DNA of 64,000 nucleotides from Dietzia lutea (GTDB lineage: Bacteria > Actinomycetota > Actinomycetes > Mycobacteriales > Mycobacteriaceae): assembly GCF_003096075.1 (NCBI RefSeq), contig NZ_CP015449.1, forward strand, positions 682,001-746,000, written 5' to 3'. The first letter of the stretch is position 1. The number at the start of each line of letters is the position of its first letter. A model generated the notes under the pieces. That model worked only from the letters and a program-made list of their open reading frames with translations, made no database searches and was not told the origin of the DNA. A program made the position numbers and the translations under genes. This document shows, in pieces, positions 1 to 9,100 of this stretch.

Positions 1-374
1 CACTATTCGCCGCCTACGGCGGCTGCACCCACCCCGACTGCGACCAGGACGCCCGACACTGCCAAGCCCACCACGCCGATAAACCCTGGGCCGCAGGCGG
101 GCTGACCAACATCAACGAACTGGCCCTGACCAGCGCCGACTGCCACGCCATGATCCACGACACCGGCTGGACCACCATCCCCGACCGCACCGCACCCCAA
201 GGCGTCCGATGGATCCCACCAGCCGGAACCCCACGCGCGACCAACCCACCGCCACCCACACCCGGCCCACCACCACTGACGCCGCTGCACGCGCCAGTCC
301 TACCGTTCGCCCTTCTCCACGACCTCGACACAGCGATCGCGCAGCGCCTCACCGACACCCGGATCGCCGCATGA
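1..374 (+). CDS. DUF222/HNH endonuclease, C-terminal fragment (5' end outside window)
   Basis: The reading frame is open from base 3 to a TGA at 372-374 and has no start in the window, so this is the last ~123 residues of a longer protein. It contains the HNH-type core CTHPDCDQDARHCQAHH, then LTNINELALTSADCH, the pattern of the C-terminal nuclease domain of the large DUF222/HNH family common in high-GC actinobacteria. The rest is a proline-rich tail. Family members are usually repeated many times per genome and are often linked to mobile or recombinogenic DNA, but their role is not established. The call rests on the zinc/HNH motif; whether this copy is intact cannot be judged. Confidence 0.75.
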   Translation, partial: LFAAYGGCTHPDCDQDARHCQAHHADKPWAAGGLTNINELALTSADCHAMIHDTGWTTIPDRTAPQGVRWIPPAGTPRATNPPPPTPGPPPLTPLHAPVLPFALLHDLDTAIAQRLTDTRIAA

Positions 375-430
375 CCGCGCGAGCTGGTGCGGCCCCGTCA
401 CGGCGAACCCGGTCAGGCCGCAGAGCCGCG

Positions 431-2422
431 TCAGCGCCGGACGATCACCATGTGCGATCCCACCTCGCGCACATCGAACAGCGCGGGATCGTCGAATTGA
501 CGTGGGGCGAAGACGATCTCCTCGCGGGCGTTGTTCTGGGCCCGCGGCATCACGTTGACCATGGCCGGGAAGACCCACCTGCGGGACCCTTCGCGATCCA
601 GGACCAGGACGTCCGGACCGCGGAACGGGCTCGACTCGATCGCGGCGGTCAGCTCCGCGGGCGAGTCGGTGTCGGACCACCGACGGATCTCGTCGAGCCG
701 CTCCTCGTACCGGCCCGCCGGGGTCGCGTAGGCCTGTGCCGGCGCCTGAAAGGTGTGGAAGGGCTCGTACGAGTAGAGCGCCGGGTCCGCAGTCAGCAGG
801 ACCAGGTCGGACGGTGCGCGGTCGCCGGTCATCTCGTCGATCGCCCCGAGCACATCGTGCGGCACCCCGGGGTTCCCCCGTGCGGCCGCGGCGAACTGCG
901 CGTCCTCCTCGGAGACGTGCTGCACCATCTGCACCGCGGCGAGTCCGGCGATCACGACCGCGGCGGCGGTCACACGCCCGCGGGATTGCTCGGGCGAGGT
1001 CCGCACCGCCCAACGGGCCAGCGCGACCGCGCCGACGACCCCGGCCAGTGCGAGCACCAGCGTGACCACCGGGATCATGCGGAACGGCAGCAGTGTGCTC
1101 CCGGTGACCGCGCGCAGTCCGGACAGGATGTACCACCCGAGCGCGGCCACCACCGTCAATCCCAGTGCGTGCGCCAGGACCCGCCGGCGCCCGACGGAGG
1201 GGAGCGGGCCGTCCTCTCGGCGCGCGGAGTCGGCGGTGGCGCCGGCCCCGGCACCGGAGCTGGCACCGACACGTGCTCGCACCGATTCCGCCGCGTGATC
1301 GGCGACCGCTCCGGCCCCAGCGGGCCACACGGTGACGACCAGCCACACGACGCCGATCAGACAAAGGAGTCCGGCGGCGGACGGCTCGAACATCGGCAAC
1401 GGCCACCGCGACGCGACCTCGGGCGCGAAGTCGTTCGCCACCGACGGCTCGGTCTCCGCGCCGCCCAGCACCGCCAGCAGATAGCGGTGCCAGAACAGCA
1501 GTGCGATCGCCGCCGAGATGCCGGCTATGGCGGCCAGCCGTCCGAGCAGCGCCCCGACCACCGCGCGGTCGGCGCGGTGCCGCCAGGAATGGAGGACGAC
1601 GACCAGTCCGACCATCAGCGCCGCGAAACCCGCGATCAGCGTGTAGCCGAGCGCAGCCCAGCCGAGGTACACGCCGATCGTCACCACCAGCGGCCACGTG
1701 GGCGGATGGCCCGCCCCGGTCCCGGCCCGGGCGTCGGCGGCGCGCGCGCAGAGCAGGAAGGCCGCCACGACGACCTGCGGGAGCAGGCAGATCAGGATCC
1801 ACGAGTAGGGCTCGTAGGCGTTGGTGTGACCGCCGACCACGGAGGTGGCGAGGCCGAACAGCACGGCCAGCCGGGCGGGGACCAGCCAGCGCCACGCCAC
1901 GAACGCGATCGCGCCCGCGATGGCCATGGTGACGATCGCGTACGGCTTGTAGAACTCCCAGCCGTCGATGCCGAACAGTGCCGCGAGTCGTCCGCCCACC
2001 CAGAACCACTGCGGCGGGTAGAACGGCGCGGCGTCGGCGTAGAAGGGGTCCGCGATCGCGGGGGAGTCGGCGAAGCGAGTGACGTAGGCGACGCGGTTGA
2101 GCTGGTCGCCGCCCAGACCGAACAGGTAGTGGGGGGTGCCGCTGAGCAGCAGACCCAGATGGGAGGAGGCGAGAAAGGCCGGGCCGGCGGTGCCGAGCGC
2201 CCACAGGGTCCGGTCACCGGTGGAGCGGCGCAGCAGAAGCCACCCGGCGGCGATGACGGCCAGCGCTGCGAGTGTTCCGCCGAACGTCTCGGGCAGCCAG
2301 CTCGGTTCGGCGAACGGCAGCGCGTCGACCGCGAGGAAGGTGACGGCACCGACGACCGCGGCGACGAGGAGCGCGGCGAGGAGTTCGGCTCCCCGTCGGG
2401 CGAGCGGGCGGAGTGCGGTCAC
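431..2422 (-). CDS. aftA: galactan 5-O-arabinofuranosyltransferase AftA
   Basis: This is a 663-residue polytopic membrane protein that matches AftA (GT85), the enzyme that puts the first arabinofuranose from decaprenyl-phosphoryl arabinose onto the galactan of arabinogalactan, outside the plasma membrane. The N-terminal two thirds consist of hydrophobic helices with the loop segment FADSPAIADPFYADAAPFYP, typical of the GT-C fold of the family. The soluble C-terminal third ends in QFDDPALFDVREVGSHMVIV, also seen in AftA. The length agrees with M. tuberculosis AftA (about 640 aa). The start is GTG 2422, because its GTGA overlaps the TGA of the upstream flippase gene. The frame stays open further upstream, but that part is antisense shadow. 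Confidence 0.88.
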   Translation of the reverse strand: MTALRPLARRGAELLAALLVAAVVGAVTFLAVDALPFAEPSWLPETFGGTLAALAVIAAGWLLLRRSTGDRTLWALGTAGPAFLASSHLGLLLSGTPHYLFGLGGDQLNRVAYVTRFADSPAIADPFYADAAPFYPPQWFWVGGRLAALFGIDGWEFYKPYAIVTMAIAGAIAFVAWRWLVPARLAVLFGLATSVVGGHTNAYEPYSWILICLLPQVVVAAFLLCARAADARAGTGAGHPPTWPLVVTIGVYLGWAALGYTLIAGFAALMVGLVVVLHSWRHRADRAVVGALLGRLAAIAGISAAIALLFWHRYLLAVLGGAETEPSVANDFAPEVASRWPLPMFEPSAAGLLCLIGVVWLVVTVWPAGAGAVADHAAESVRARVGASSGAGAGATADSARREDGPLPSVGRRRVLAHALGLTVVAALGWYILSGLRAVTGSTLLPFRMIPVVTLVLALAGVVGAVALARWAVRTSPEQSRGRVTAAAVVIAGLAAVQMVQHVSEEDAQFAAAARGNPGVPHDVLGAIDEMTGDRAPSDLVLLTADPALYSYEPFHTFQAPAQAYATPAGRYEERLDEIRRWSDTDSPAELTAAIESSPFRGPDVLVLDREGSRRWVFPAMVNVMPRAQNNAREEIVFAPRQFDDPALFDVREVGSHMVIVRR

Positions 2423-3756
2423 TCCGCGGCTCCCGGGTGCCGCGCCGCGGCGATCAGGCCCACCACGTGCAGTGCGACCCCGATGCCCGGTCCGGCCAGC
2501 AGCGCGATCGCCGCGCGCACGTCGAGCGAGCCGGGGACGGCCACCAACAGGATGGCGGCGGCGACGACCGCGACCCACCACCCGGCGTTGTAGAGCAGAT
2601 GGCGATCGAAGGCGAGGGCGGCGTTCCCGGTGACCATGAGCGCGGCGGTACCCACGGAGGCGGCGGTCAGGGCGGCGAGGACGGCGCCGGGCAGCTCGAA
2701 GTCGCCGCCGAACAGGACCCGGATCAGCCAGGGGCCGATCAGCCACGCGGCGCCCGCGCCGACGATTCCGACGGCGGTGACCAGGCCCAGCGGCGCGGCC
2801 AGGGAGCGCGGGCCGCTGTCGCGGCGCCGGACGAAGTAGACGATGATCGCGCTCTGGAAGCTGGTCAGCGGCACCAGCAGCGGGGCGCGGGTGAGGGTGA
2901 TGGCGAGGATCACCGCACCGACGAGCGGAGCCGGATCGGAGTCGCGGACGGTCGCGGTGACGAACAGCGGGAAACCGGTGACCAGTGCGGAGGTGCCGGC
3001 GGAGGCGAGCATCGCGGTGGCGGTGTTCCGCCAGAAGCGTCGGCGGCCGGAGTCGACGGCGGAGGCAAGTGCGGCGCGGGTGCCGGGCGACAGTGCGATG
3101 AGCAGTGCCCAGGTCACGGCGCCCGCGACGGTGGCCACGGCGAAGCCGAGCCCGGTGTCGCCGAGCCCCCACGCGACGCCGGCGACGGCCAGGCGCAGGG
3201 CGGCGTCGACGGTGAGCAGGACGGCGTACAGCCCCCACCGTTCCGTCCCGGACAGGGCACCGGCGGTGGCGGCCTGGAGGCTGAAGCCGAGGATGCCGAA
3301 CGCCATGATCGCCACCCCGGCGCCGGAGAACGTGGGCAGTCCCAGTGGCGGCCACGCCGGTGCGCTCACGACGACCGCGGCGGCCAGGATCAGGCCCAGG
3401 GTGAGTCCGGCCGGCAGCAGCCGGACGGCGCCCCTCGACGATCGTGTGCGCGCCTCCGCGGCACCGCCGGCGCCGGCGCCGGCATCGGCACCGGGGGCGC
3501 GGTTCTCCCGCGCCGAGCGGACGGCCCGCGTGACCTCCTGCATCAGCCCGTTGGCCACTCCGCCCAGGGCGAAGAACGCGCCCCAGTAGGTGGCGAACAG
3601 CGGATAGTCCGCCGGGCCCAGGGCGCGGCCGGCGATGAGCATCACCAGGTACCCCGAGGCCGCGGCGAACACGGTCGCGAGGGTCAGTGCCCGCATGCCG
3701 CCCGCGGCCCCCGGGGCGGCGCCGGGCTCCGCCTCAGCGGCGGCCGGGGTGGTCAT
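2419..3756 (-). CDS. MOP-superfamily polysaccharide/lipid-linked sugar flippase-like protein
   Basis: The 445-residue protein is almost entirely hydrophobic, with about 12 predicted helices, and begins MTTPAAAEAEPG before a first helix containing TVFAAASGYLVMLIAGRALG. The motif GRALGPADYPLFATYW is the Wzx/RfbX signature region of oligosaccharide flippases. A Gly/Ala/Asp-rich loop follows helix 2. The gene overlaps the M1 peptidase gene by 23 bp upstream and aftA by 4 bp downstream, so the three are almost surely co-translated. Coupling to AftA suggests transport of a lipid-linked precursor for wall arabinan or a related glycan. That is inference; the family assignment itself is fairly secure. 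Confidence 0.8.
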   Translation of the reverse strand: MTTPAAAEAEPGAAPGAAGGMRALTLATVFAAASGYLVMLIAGRALGPADYPLFATYWGAFFALGGVANGLMQEVTRAVRSARENRAPGADAGAGAGGAAEARTRSSRGAVRLLPAGLTLGLILAAAVVVSAPAWPPLGLPTFSGAGVAIMAFGILGFSLQAATAGALSGTERWGLYAVLLTVDAALRLAVAGVAWGLGDTGLGFAVATVAGAVTWALLIALSPGTRAALASAVDSGRRRFWRNTATAMLASAGTSALVTGFPLFVTATVRDSDPAPLVGAVILAITLTRAPLLVPLTSFQSAIIVYFVRRRDSGPRSLAAPLGLVTAVGIVGAGAAWLIGPWLIRVLFGGDFELPGAVLAALTAASVGTAALMVTGNAALAFDRHLLYNAGWWVAVVAAAILLVAVPGSLDVRAAIALLAGPGIGVALHVVGLIAAARHPGAAE

Positions 3757-5128
3757 GGGGCATGCCGAGGGTCGGCGGCAGCGGCTCGGAGAACAACCAG
3801 GCGTCCCACAAGGGCTGCAGGTCGACGGGGGAGTGGTCGGCGGCCATGCGGAGGAAGTCGTCCGTGGTGGCGGTCCTGCCGGAGTAGGTGGATACCCACG
3901 CCCGGAGGAGGTCGAAGAACGCGGTGTCGCCGACGGCCTGGCGCAGGGCGTGCAGGGTCAGGGCGCCGCGCTTGTAGATCCGGTCGTCGAACATGTCTTT
4001 CGGCCCGGGGTCCGCCAACAGGATGTCCTGCGGGGAGTTCTGCAGCTTGGAGTAGTAGCGCAGGGCGTGGCTGCCGGCGTCGGCGCCGCCGGAGAACTCG
4101 GTCCACAGCCACTCGGCGTAGCAGGCGAAGCCCTCGTGCAGCCAGATGTGCTTCCACTCGGCGGCGGTGACGGCGTTGCCGAACCACTGGTGGGCTAGTT
4201 CGTGGGCGATCAGCCGCTCGTCGCGGTCGCCGGACTCGGCGGTACCACGGCCGAACGTCGACATCCCCATGGCCTCGAGCGGGATCTCGAGCTCGTCGTC
4301 GGTGACCACGACCGTGTACTCGTCGAACGGGTAGGGGCCGAACAGCCCGCTGAACACGTCGATCATCTCGGTCTGTCGGGCGAACGCCTGCCGGAACCCG
4401 CGCTTGAGGTCGGCGGGCAGGAAGGCGTGGACGGGGACGGCACCGTCGCCCACCTTGAGGTGCTCGTAGCGGCCGAGGTTGATGGTGACCAGGTAGGTGG
4501 AGGTGGGGTACGGCAGGTCGAATTCCCAGGTGGTCGTGCTGCCGCTGCGCTTCTTGCCGACCAGCGCGCCGGTGACGACGGCCCGGTACGGCGAGTCCGT
4601 GGTCAGGCGGATGCGGAACGGTGCCTTGGACGAGGGGTGGTCGTCGCAGGGGAACCAGCTGGCCGCGCCGTTGGGCTGATTGGCGACGAGCACCCCGTCG
4701 GTGAGTTCCTCCCAGCCGACCTCGCCCCAGGTGCCGCGGATGGGCCGCGGATTGCCTGAGTAGCGGATGGTCAGCGTGAACTCGGTGCCCGGTTCGAGCG
4801 GCTCGGCGAGCGTGACGGCGAGCTTGCCGCGGGGCCGGGAGTAGCGGGCGACGCGGCCCCGGTCGATCGTCACCTTGGACACGTCCAGGTGCGGGGAGAG
4901 GTCGAGCCGGAGCGCGTCGAGCGGCTCGGTGGCGGTCGCGGTGATGACGGCTTCGCCGCGGAGGTTGTTGGAGCTCATCTTGTAGGTGAGGTCCAGTTCG
5001 TAGCGCGCGACGCGGTAGCCGTGATTGCCGGCCGTCGGCAGGTAGGGGTCGACCGGATCGCCGCTCGCCGGGGCGTGGTGGCCCGCGAGCCTGGCGACGA
5101 GGTCCTTGCTGGCTGCCTTCAATTCCAT
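3734..5128 (-). CDS. M1 family zinc metallopeptidase
   Basis: The 464-residue protein has the gluzincin site HELAHQWFGN at residues 309-318 with the third zinc ligand Glu332 in WLHEGFACYAEW, and the downstream YKRGAL that carries the family's transition-state tyrosine. An N-terminal beta-domain (about 35-230) precedes the catalytic domain, but there is no helical C-terminal domain, so it is a short M1 enzyme. The exopeptidase motif GAMEN is replaced by EAMGM (about 285-289). No signal peptide is visible. ATG 5128 is preferred to an upstream TTG (5212) that lies inside the divergent promoter. The gene leads a three-gene unit with the flippase and aftA. Confidence 0.85.
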   Translation of the reverse strand: MELKAASKDLVARLAGHHAPASGDPVDPYLPTAGNHGYRVARYELDLTYKMSSNNLRGEAVITATATEPLDALRLDLSPHLDVSKVTIDRGRVARYSRPRGKLAVTLAEPLEPGTEFTLTIRYSGNPRPIRGTWGEVGWEELTDGVLVANQPNGAASWFPCDDHPSSKAPFRIRLTTDSPYRAVVTGALVGKKRSGSTTTWEFDLPYPTSTYLVTINLGRYEHLKVGDGAVPVHAFLPADLKRGFRQAFARQTEMIDVFSGLFGPYPFDEYTVVVTDDELEIPLEAMGMSTFGRGTAESGDRDERLIAHELAHQWFGNAVTAAEWKHIWLHEGFACYAEWLWTEFSGGADAGSHALRYYSKLQNSPQDILLADPGPKDMFDDRIYKRGALTLHALRQAVGDTAFFDLLRAWVSTYSGRTATTDDFLRMAADHSPVDLQPLWDAWLFSEPLPPTLGMPHDHPGRR

Positions 5129-5199
5129 GACCTGCGCGAGTCTAGAGGACCTCCCGGCTCGCCTGCCCCGGCCGACGCCCCTCATCACCGATCTTGAGA

Positions 5200-5235
5200 A
5201 ACTACTTGCCAATCGAGAAAGTAGTTGCCTACAGT
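5200..5235 (+). promoter_or_regulatory. promoter with overlapping palindromic operator
   Basis: A -35-like TTGCCA (5206-5211) and a -10-like TACAGT (5230-5235) lie 18 bp apart upstream of the 5290 gene. A perfect inverted repeat AACTACTT (5200-5207) / AAGTAGTT (5219-5226) straddles the spacer and both boxes. This is the layout of an autorepressed operon, and the second gene of the operon encodes a winged-helix protein. Confidence 0.6.
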
Positions 5236-5289
5236 TGAGTCATCGCCTCGGAGGAAACGCCAACGGGGTCCACCGAGAAAGGTGTCGTC

Positions 5290-5739
5290 ATGAACACGGA
5301 GAACCCCACGACCGACCCGGTCGACCGCGCCGAGGCCGCCCGACTGCTCGCCGAGGCGGAGGGCCGCCCGCCGGTGAGCACCGCCCACGACGTCCGGATC
5401 TTCGCCGGCTTCGCCGCCGCGATCGCGGTGCTCATGGGCGTCGGCACCATCGCGATCATGTTCACCAACTGGGCACTGTTGCCGTACGTGGCACTGCTGT
5501 TCGTGGCGATTTACTGGCAGCGGCGCGCGATCAGCGCCAGCCCCCGCGGCTCGGGGCGGACGTACACGTGGGGCATGGCGGGATCGGGCGTGATGATCCT
5601 CGTCGTCGTCACCGCCCTGAACGTCCTCCGCACGACGATCGGCCTCACCGCCTGGTGGTACGCGCTCGGCGTCGTCCTGGTCGCGCTGCCCGGCCTGGTG
5701 GCCGCCGCGATCATCGCCCGGCGAGGTGCGGCGCGATGA
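5290..5739 (+). CDS. small integral membrane protein
   Basis: This 149-residue protein has an acidic N-terminal segment (residues 1-38) and four predicted hydrophobic helices: FAGFAAAIAVLMGVGTIAIM, LLPYVALLFVAIYW, a third around SGVMILVVVTAL, and a fourth around WWYALGVVLVALPGLVAAAI. The start ATG has GAGAAAGG nearby as a ribosome site. The stop overlaps the ATG of the following winged-helix regulator (ATGA), a pairing of membrane protein and MarR/PadR-like repressor seen often in actinobacteria. No enzymatic motif is visible, so I propose no function beyond a membrane component controlled by its partner. Confidence 0.75.
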   Translation: MNTENPTTDPVDRAEAARLLAEAEGRPPVSTAHDVRIFAGFAAAIAVLMGVGTIAIMFTNWALLPYVALLFVAIYWQRRAISASPRGSGRTYTWGMAGSGVMILVVVTALNVLRTTIGLTAWWYALGVVLVALPGLVAAAIIARRGAAR

Positions 5740-6125
5740 AGGACGGGAAGGTGACGACGACAAGCACCGCCGGCGCATCGGGGGGCTCCGCCCCGGGGGC
5801 GGGCTCCCGCCGGGATGAGCAGGTCCGGCCCGGGGGTCACGCCCGGCATCGTCTCGACGAGGTCATCCACGCCCCGGTCCGCTTCTCGATCGTGGCGGCG
5901 CTGGCCGGCGTCGACGACGCGGAGTTCGCCACGATCCGCGATGCGGTCGAGGTGACCGACTCGACGCTGTCCAAGCAGGTCGCCGTGCTGGAGAAGGCCG
6001 GTTACGTCACGGTCCGCAAGGGCTATGTGGGCAAGCGGCCCCGAACATGGCTCTCGCTGAGCCGGGACGGGCGCAAGGCGTACGAGTCCCACCTCGCGGC
6101 GCTGCGCGCCATCGCCGGCGCCTGA
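5736..6125 (+). CDS. winged-helix transcriptional regulator
   Basis: The 129-residue protein has a disordered Gly/Ser-rich N-terminus (1-45) followed by a compact winged-helix domain. The segment HAPVRFSIVAALAGVDDAEF leads into a helix-turn-helix with TDSTLSKQVAVLEKAGYV, and the wing KGYVGKRPRTWLSLSRDGR follows. This matches the single-domain MarR/ArsR-like regulators that bind as dimers. It overlaps the upstream membrane-protein gene by 4 bp. The obvious target is the palindrome at 5200-5226 in front of that gene, which would give autorepression. The inducer is unknown. Confidence 0.85.
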   Translation: MKDGKVTTTSTAGASGGSAPGAGSRRDEQVRPGGHARHRLDEVIHAPVRFSIVAALAGVDDAEFATIRDAVEVTDSTLSKQVAVLEKAGYVTVRKGYVGKRPRTWLSLSRDGRKAYESHLAALRAIAGA

Positions 6126-6158
6126 TCGCGCGCCGACCCGCCCGGCCCGGCGCCCGCT

Positions 6159-9100
6159 CTAGCCCCGCCAGGGTGAGATCGGGTTGCCCTGCCACCGCGT
6201 GCCGGCGGGGATGCGGTCGCCGCGCATGACCAGCGAGGCCGGTCCGACGGTGGAGCCCGCGCCGATCGACGACGCGGGCAGCGCGACGCAGTGGCTGCCC
6301 AGGGTGGCGCCCTCCTCGAGATCGACGCGGTCGATCTGCATGATGCGGTCGTGGAACAGGTGCGTCTGGACCACACAGCCGCGGTTGACGGTGGCGCCGC
6401 GACCGAGGGAGATGAGGTCGGCCTCGGGCAGCCAGTACGACTCGCACCACACGCCGCGGCCCACGCGCGAACCCAACAGCCGCAGCATGAGGTTGAGGAC
6501 GGGCGTGCCGGAGGCGGGCCGCGCCACCCACGGCGCGGCCATCAGCTCGACGAACATGTCCGCCACCTCGTTGCGCCACACGAACGACGACCACAGGGGT
6601 TGCTCACCGGCGCGGATCCGGCCCACCAGCACCCACTTGGCGAGTACGGCCACCACCAGGGCGACCAGGCCCGCGTAGGCGAGGACCGGGCCGGAGAGCA
6701 GGGCGGCCACGCCGAAGCCCCACTCCCGGTGCGCGGCCTGCAACAGCACCAGCACGCCGACGAGCAGGAGGAACGACAGCCACACGGGGACCAGTCGCAG
6801 CGTCTCCCACGCCCCACGCGCGATCTTCAGGCGGCGCGGCGGCCGGTAGGTGCGCCCGTCGTCGTCGCCGTCGGCGAGGGCGCGCGGCAGTTTCTGCGGC
6901 GGCGAGCCCAGCCACGAGGTGCCCTTCTTGGCCTTCTGCGGGGCGGACGACAGGACGGCGACCAGGCCGCGGGCGGGCACCTTGCGGCCTGCGGAGGCGA
7001 TCCCGGAGTTGCCGAGGAACGCGCGTTTGCCGATCTGGGCGTGCTCGAGCCGCATCCACCCCGAGCCCAGTTCGTACGGGGCGACCATGGTGTCGTCGGC
7101 GAGGAACGCGCCGTCGCGGACGGTGGTGAGCGAGGGGATGAGCAGGACGGTCGACGCCTCGACGTCGCGGCCGATCCTCGCGCCCAGCAGACGCAGCCAG
7201 ACCGGGGTGAGCATGGAGGCGTACAGCGGATAGAGCCAGGTGCGGGCGGCGTCCATGATCCGCTCGCTGCACCACGCCTGCCAGGCGATGCGGGAGTGGA
7301 CCGGGTGGAAGCCCGGGGTCAGGCGGATCGAGAGCAGGCGGATCGACATCAGCGTGAACGCGGCGAACAGGGCAAATGCGAGCAGGGCACCGGGGACCGA
7401 CCACAGCGCGGCGCGCGCCGCCAGCTCCCCGACACCCGCGGCGTCGCCGGCGCCCCTCGTCACGAGCGCGAGTCCCGCGGCCAGGGCCAGGAGCGGCACC
7501 CCGCCCAGCACCAGGGCGGACAGTTGATACGCGAGGCTCCAGCCGCGGCGGTGGGGCGCGGGCTCGGCGGGCCAACTCGACCCGCGTTTGCCACGCTTGA
7601 GCGCCGGCGAACCCGCGTAGCGCTTGCCGGCCTTGACCGTGCCCACCACGGCCGAGCCGATCTCGACGTGCGCACCGCGGCCGATCACCGCGCCGGGTAG
7701 CAGCATGGACCGCGCGCCGACCACGGCCTGCTCGCCGATCTCGATAGTGCCGATGTGCACCACGTCACCGTCCACCCAGTGCCCGGCCAGGTCGACCTCG
7801 GGCTCGACGGAGGCGCCGTCGCCCACGGTGAGCAGGCCGGTCACCGGCGGCAGCGTGTGCATGTCGACGTCGCGTCCGATCCGCGCGCCCAGGAGCCGGG
7901 CGAAGGTGGTCAGCCACCCGGCCCCGGTCAGGGAGACGGCGCCGGAGGACTCCACGAGCCGCTCGGCCGCCCACAGGCGGAGGTGCACGGACCCGGCGCG
8001 CGGGTACGTCCCCGGACGGATGCCGGCCGTGAGGAGCCGGCACAGGCCGGCGGTGACGACCATCCGGCCGACGGGGAGGAGGAGCAGTACCGCGAGCACG
8101 CCCAGTACCCACCACGACACGGGTCGCGCCCACGCCACGCCGAGCCCGGCCGCGACGTTGTTGGCCAGGCCGAGCCAGGTCAGCCATTGCACACCGGTGA
8201 CGGCGAGCAGCGGGATCGTCGAGAGGACCTGGACCACCTGCGCGCCGAGGCCGACCGGTGCCACGTGGCGGGGTGCCACCTCGGCCTCCGGCTCGAGGTC
8301 ATCGAGGTACTCGGCGAAGTCGCCCAGCCGGGACCGCTCGTAGATGTCGCCCACCGTCACGGCGGGGAAGCGTTCGCGGACGCGGGCCACGACGTGGGCG
8401 GCGGCCAGCGAGCCGCCGCCGAGGGCGAAGAAGTCCTCGTCGACGCCGGAGACGTCGGCGGCGAGGGCGTGGGACCACAGCTCGGCGATCCACGCCTCGG
8501 TGCCGTCGAGCTCGGACTCCGCGGCCGAGGTCTGGGCCAGCGGCCAGGGCAGGGCGGCGCGGTCGACCTTCCCGGAGGTACGGGTGGGCAGCTCCTCGAC
8601 GAGCGCGAGCCGCGGTACGACGCCCGCCGGCAGCTGCTCGCGCAGCAGCCCGGCGGCCGCCGCCAGGTCGAAGCCGTCCGGGTCGTCGGCGACGAGGTAC
8701 GCCACGAGCACCGGCTGCCCGGCCTCCGTCTTCTGCACCGCGGCCGCGCCCGCGCTGACGCCGGGGAGCGCGGACACCGCGGTGTCGACCTCGCCCAGCT
8801 CGAGTCGGCGTCCGCCGATCTTGACCTGGTCGTCGACACGGCCGTGGAAGTACAGGCCGTCGGCCTCGAGCCGCACCATGTCGCCGGAGCGGTAGGCGCG
8901 GTCCCAGCCGAGGGTCTGCATGGGGGCGTACTTCTCGAGGTCCTTCGCGGGGTCGAGGTAGCGGGCCAACCCGACGCCACCGATCACCAGTTCACCGGAC
9001 TCGCCGTAGCCCACCGGCTGCCCGGCGGAATCGACCACCGCGAGGTCCCAGCCGTCGAGGGGGAGCCCGATCGACACCTCGCCGGCGCCGGTCAGCGGGG

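Noticed and set aside
209-2593. Long plus-strand open frame opposite aftA
   Set aside because: Rich in Arg, His, Asp and Gly without domains; typical antisense shadow in GC-rich DNA.
431-3355. A single 974-codon minus-strand frame
   Set aside because: Only the part from GTG 2422 reads as AftA. Upstream of that the frame is Arg/Pro-rich shadow of the flippase gene, which has its own clear frame.
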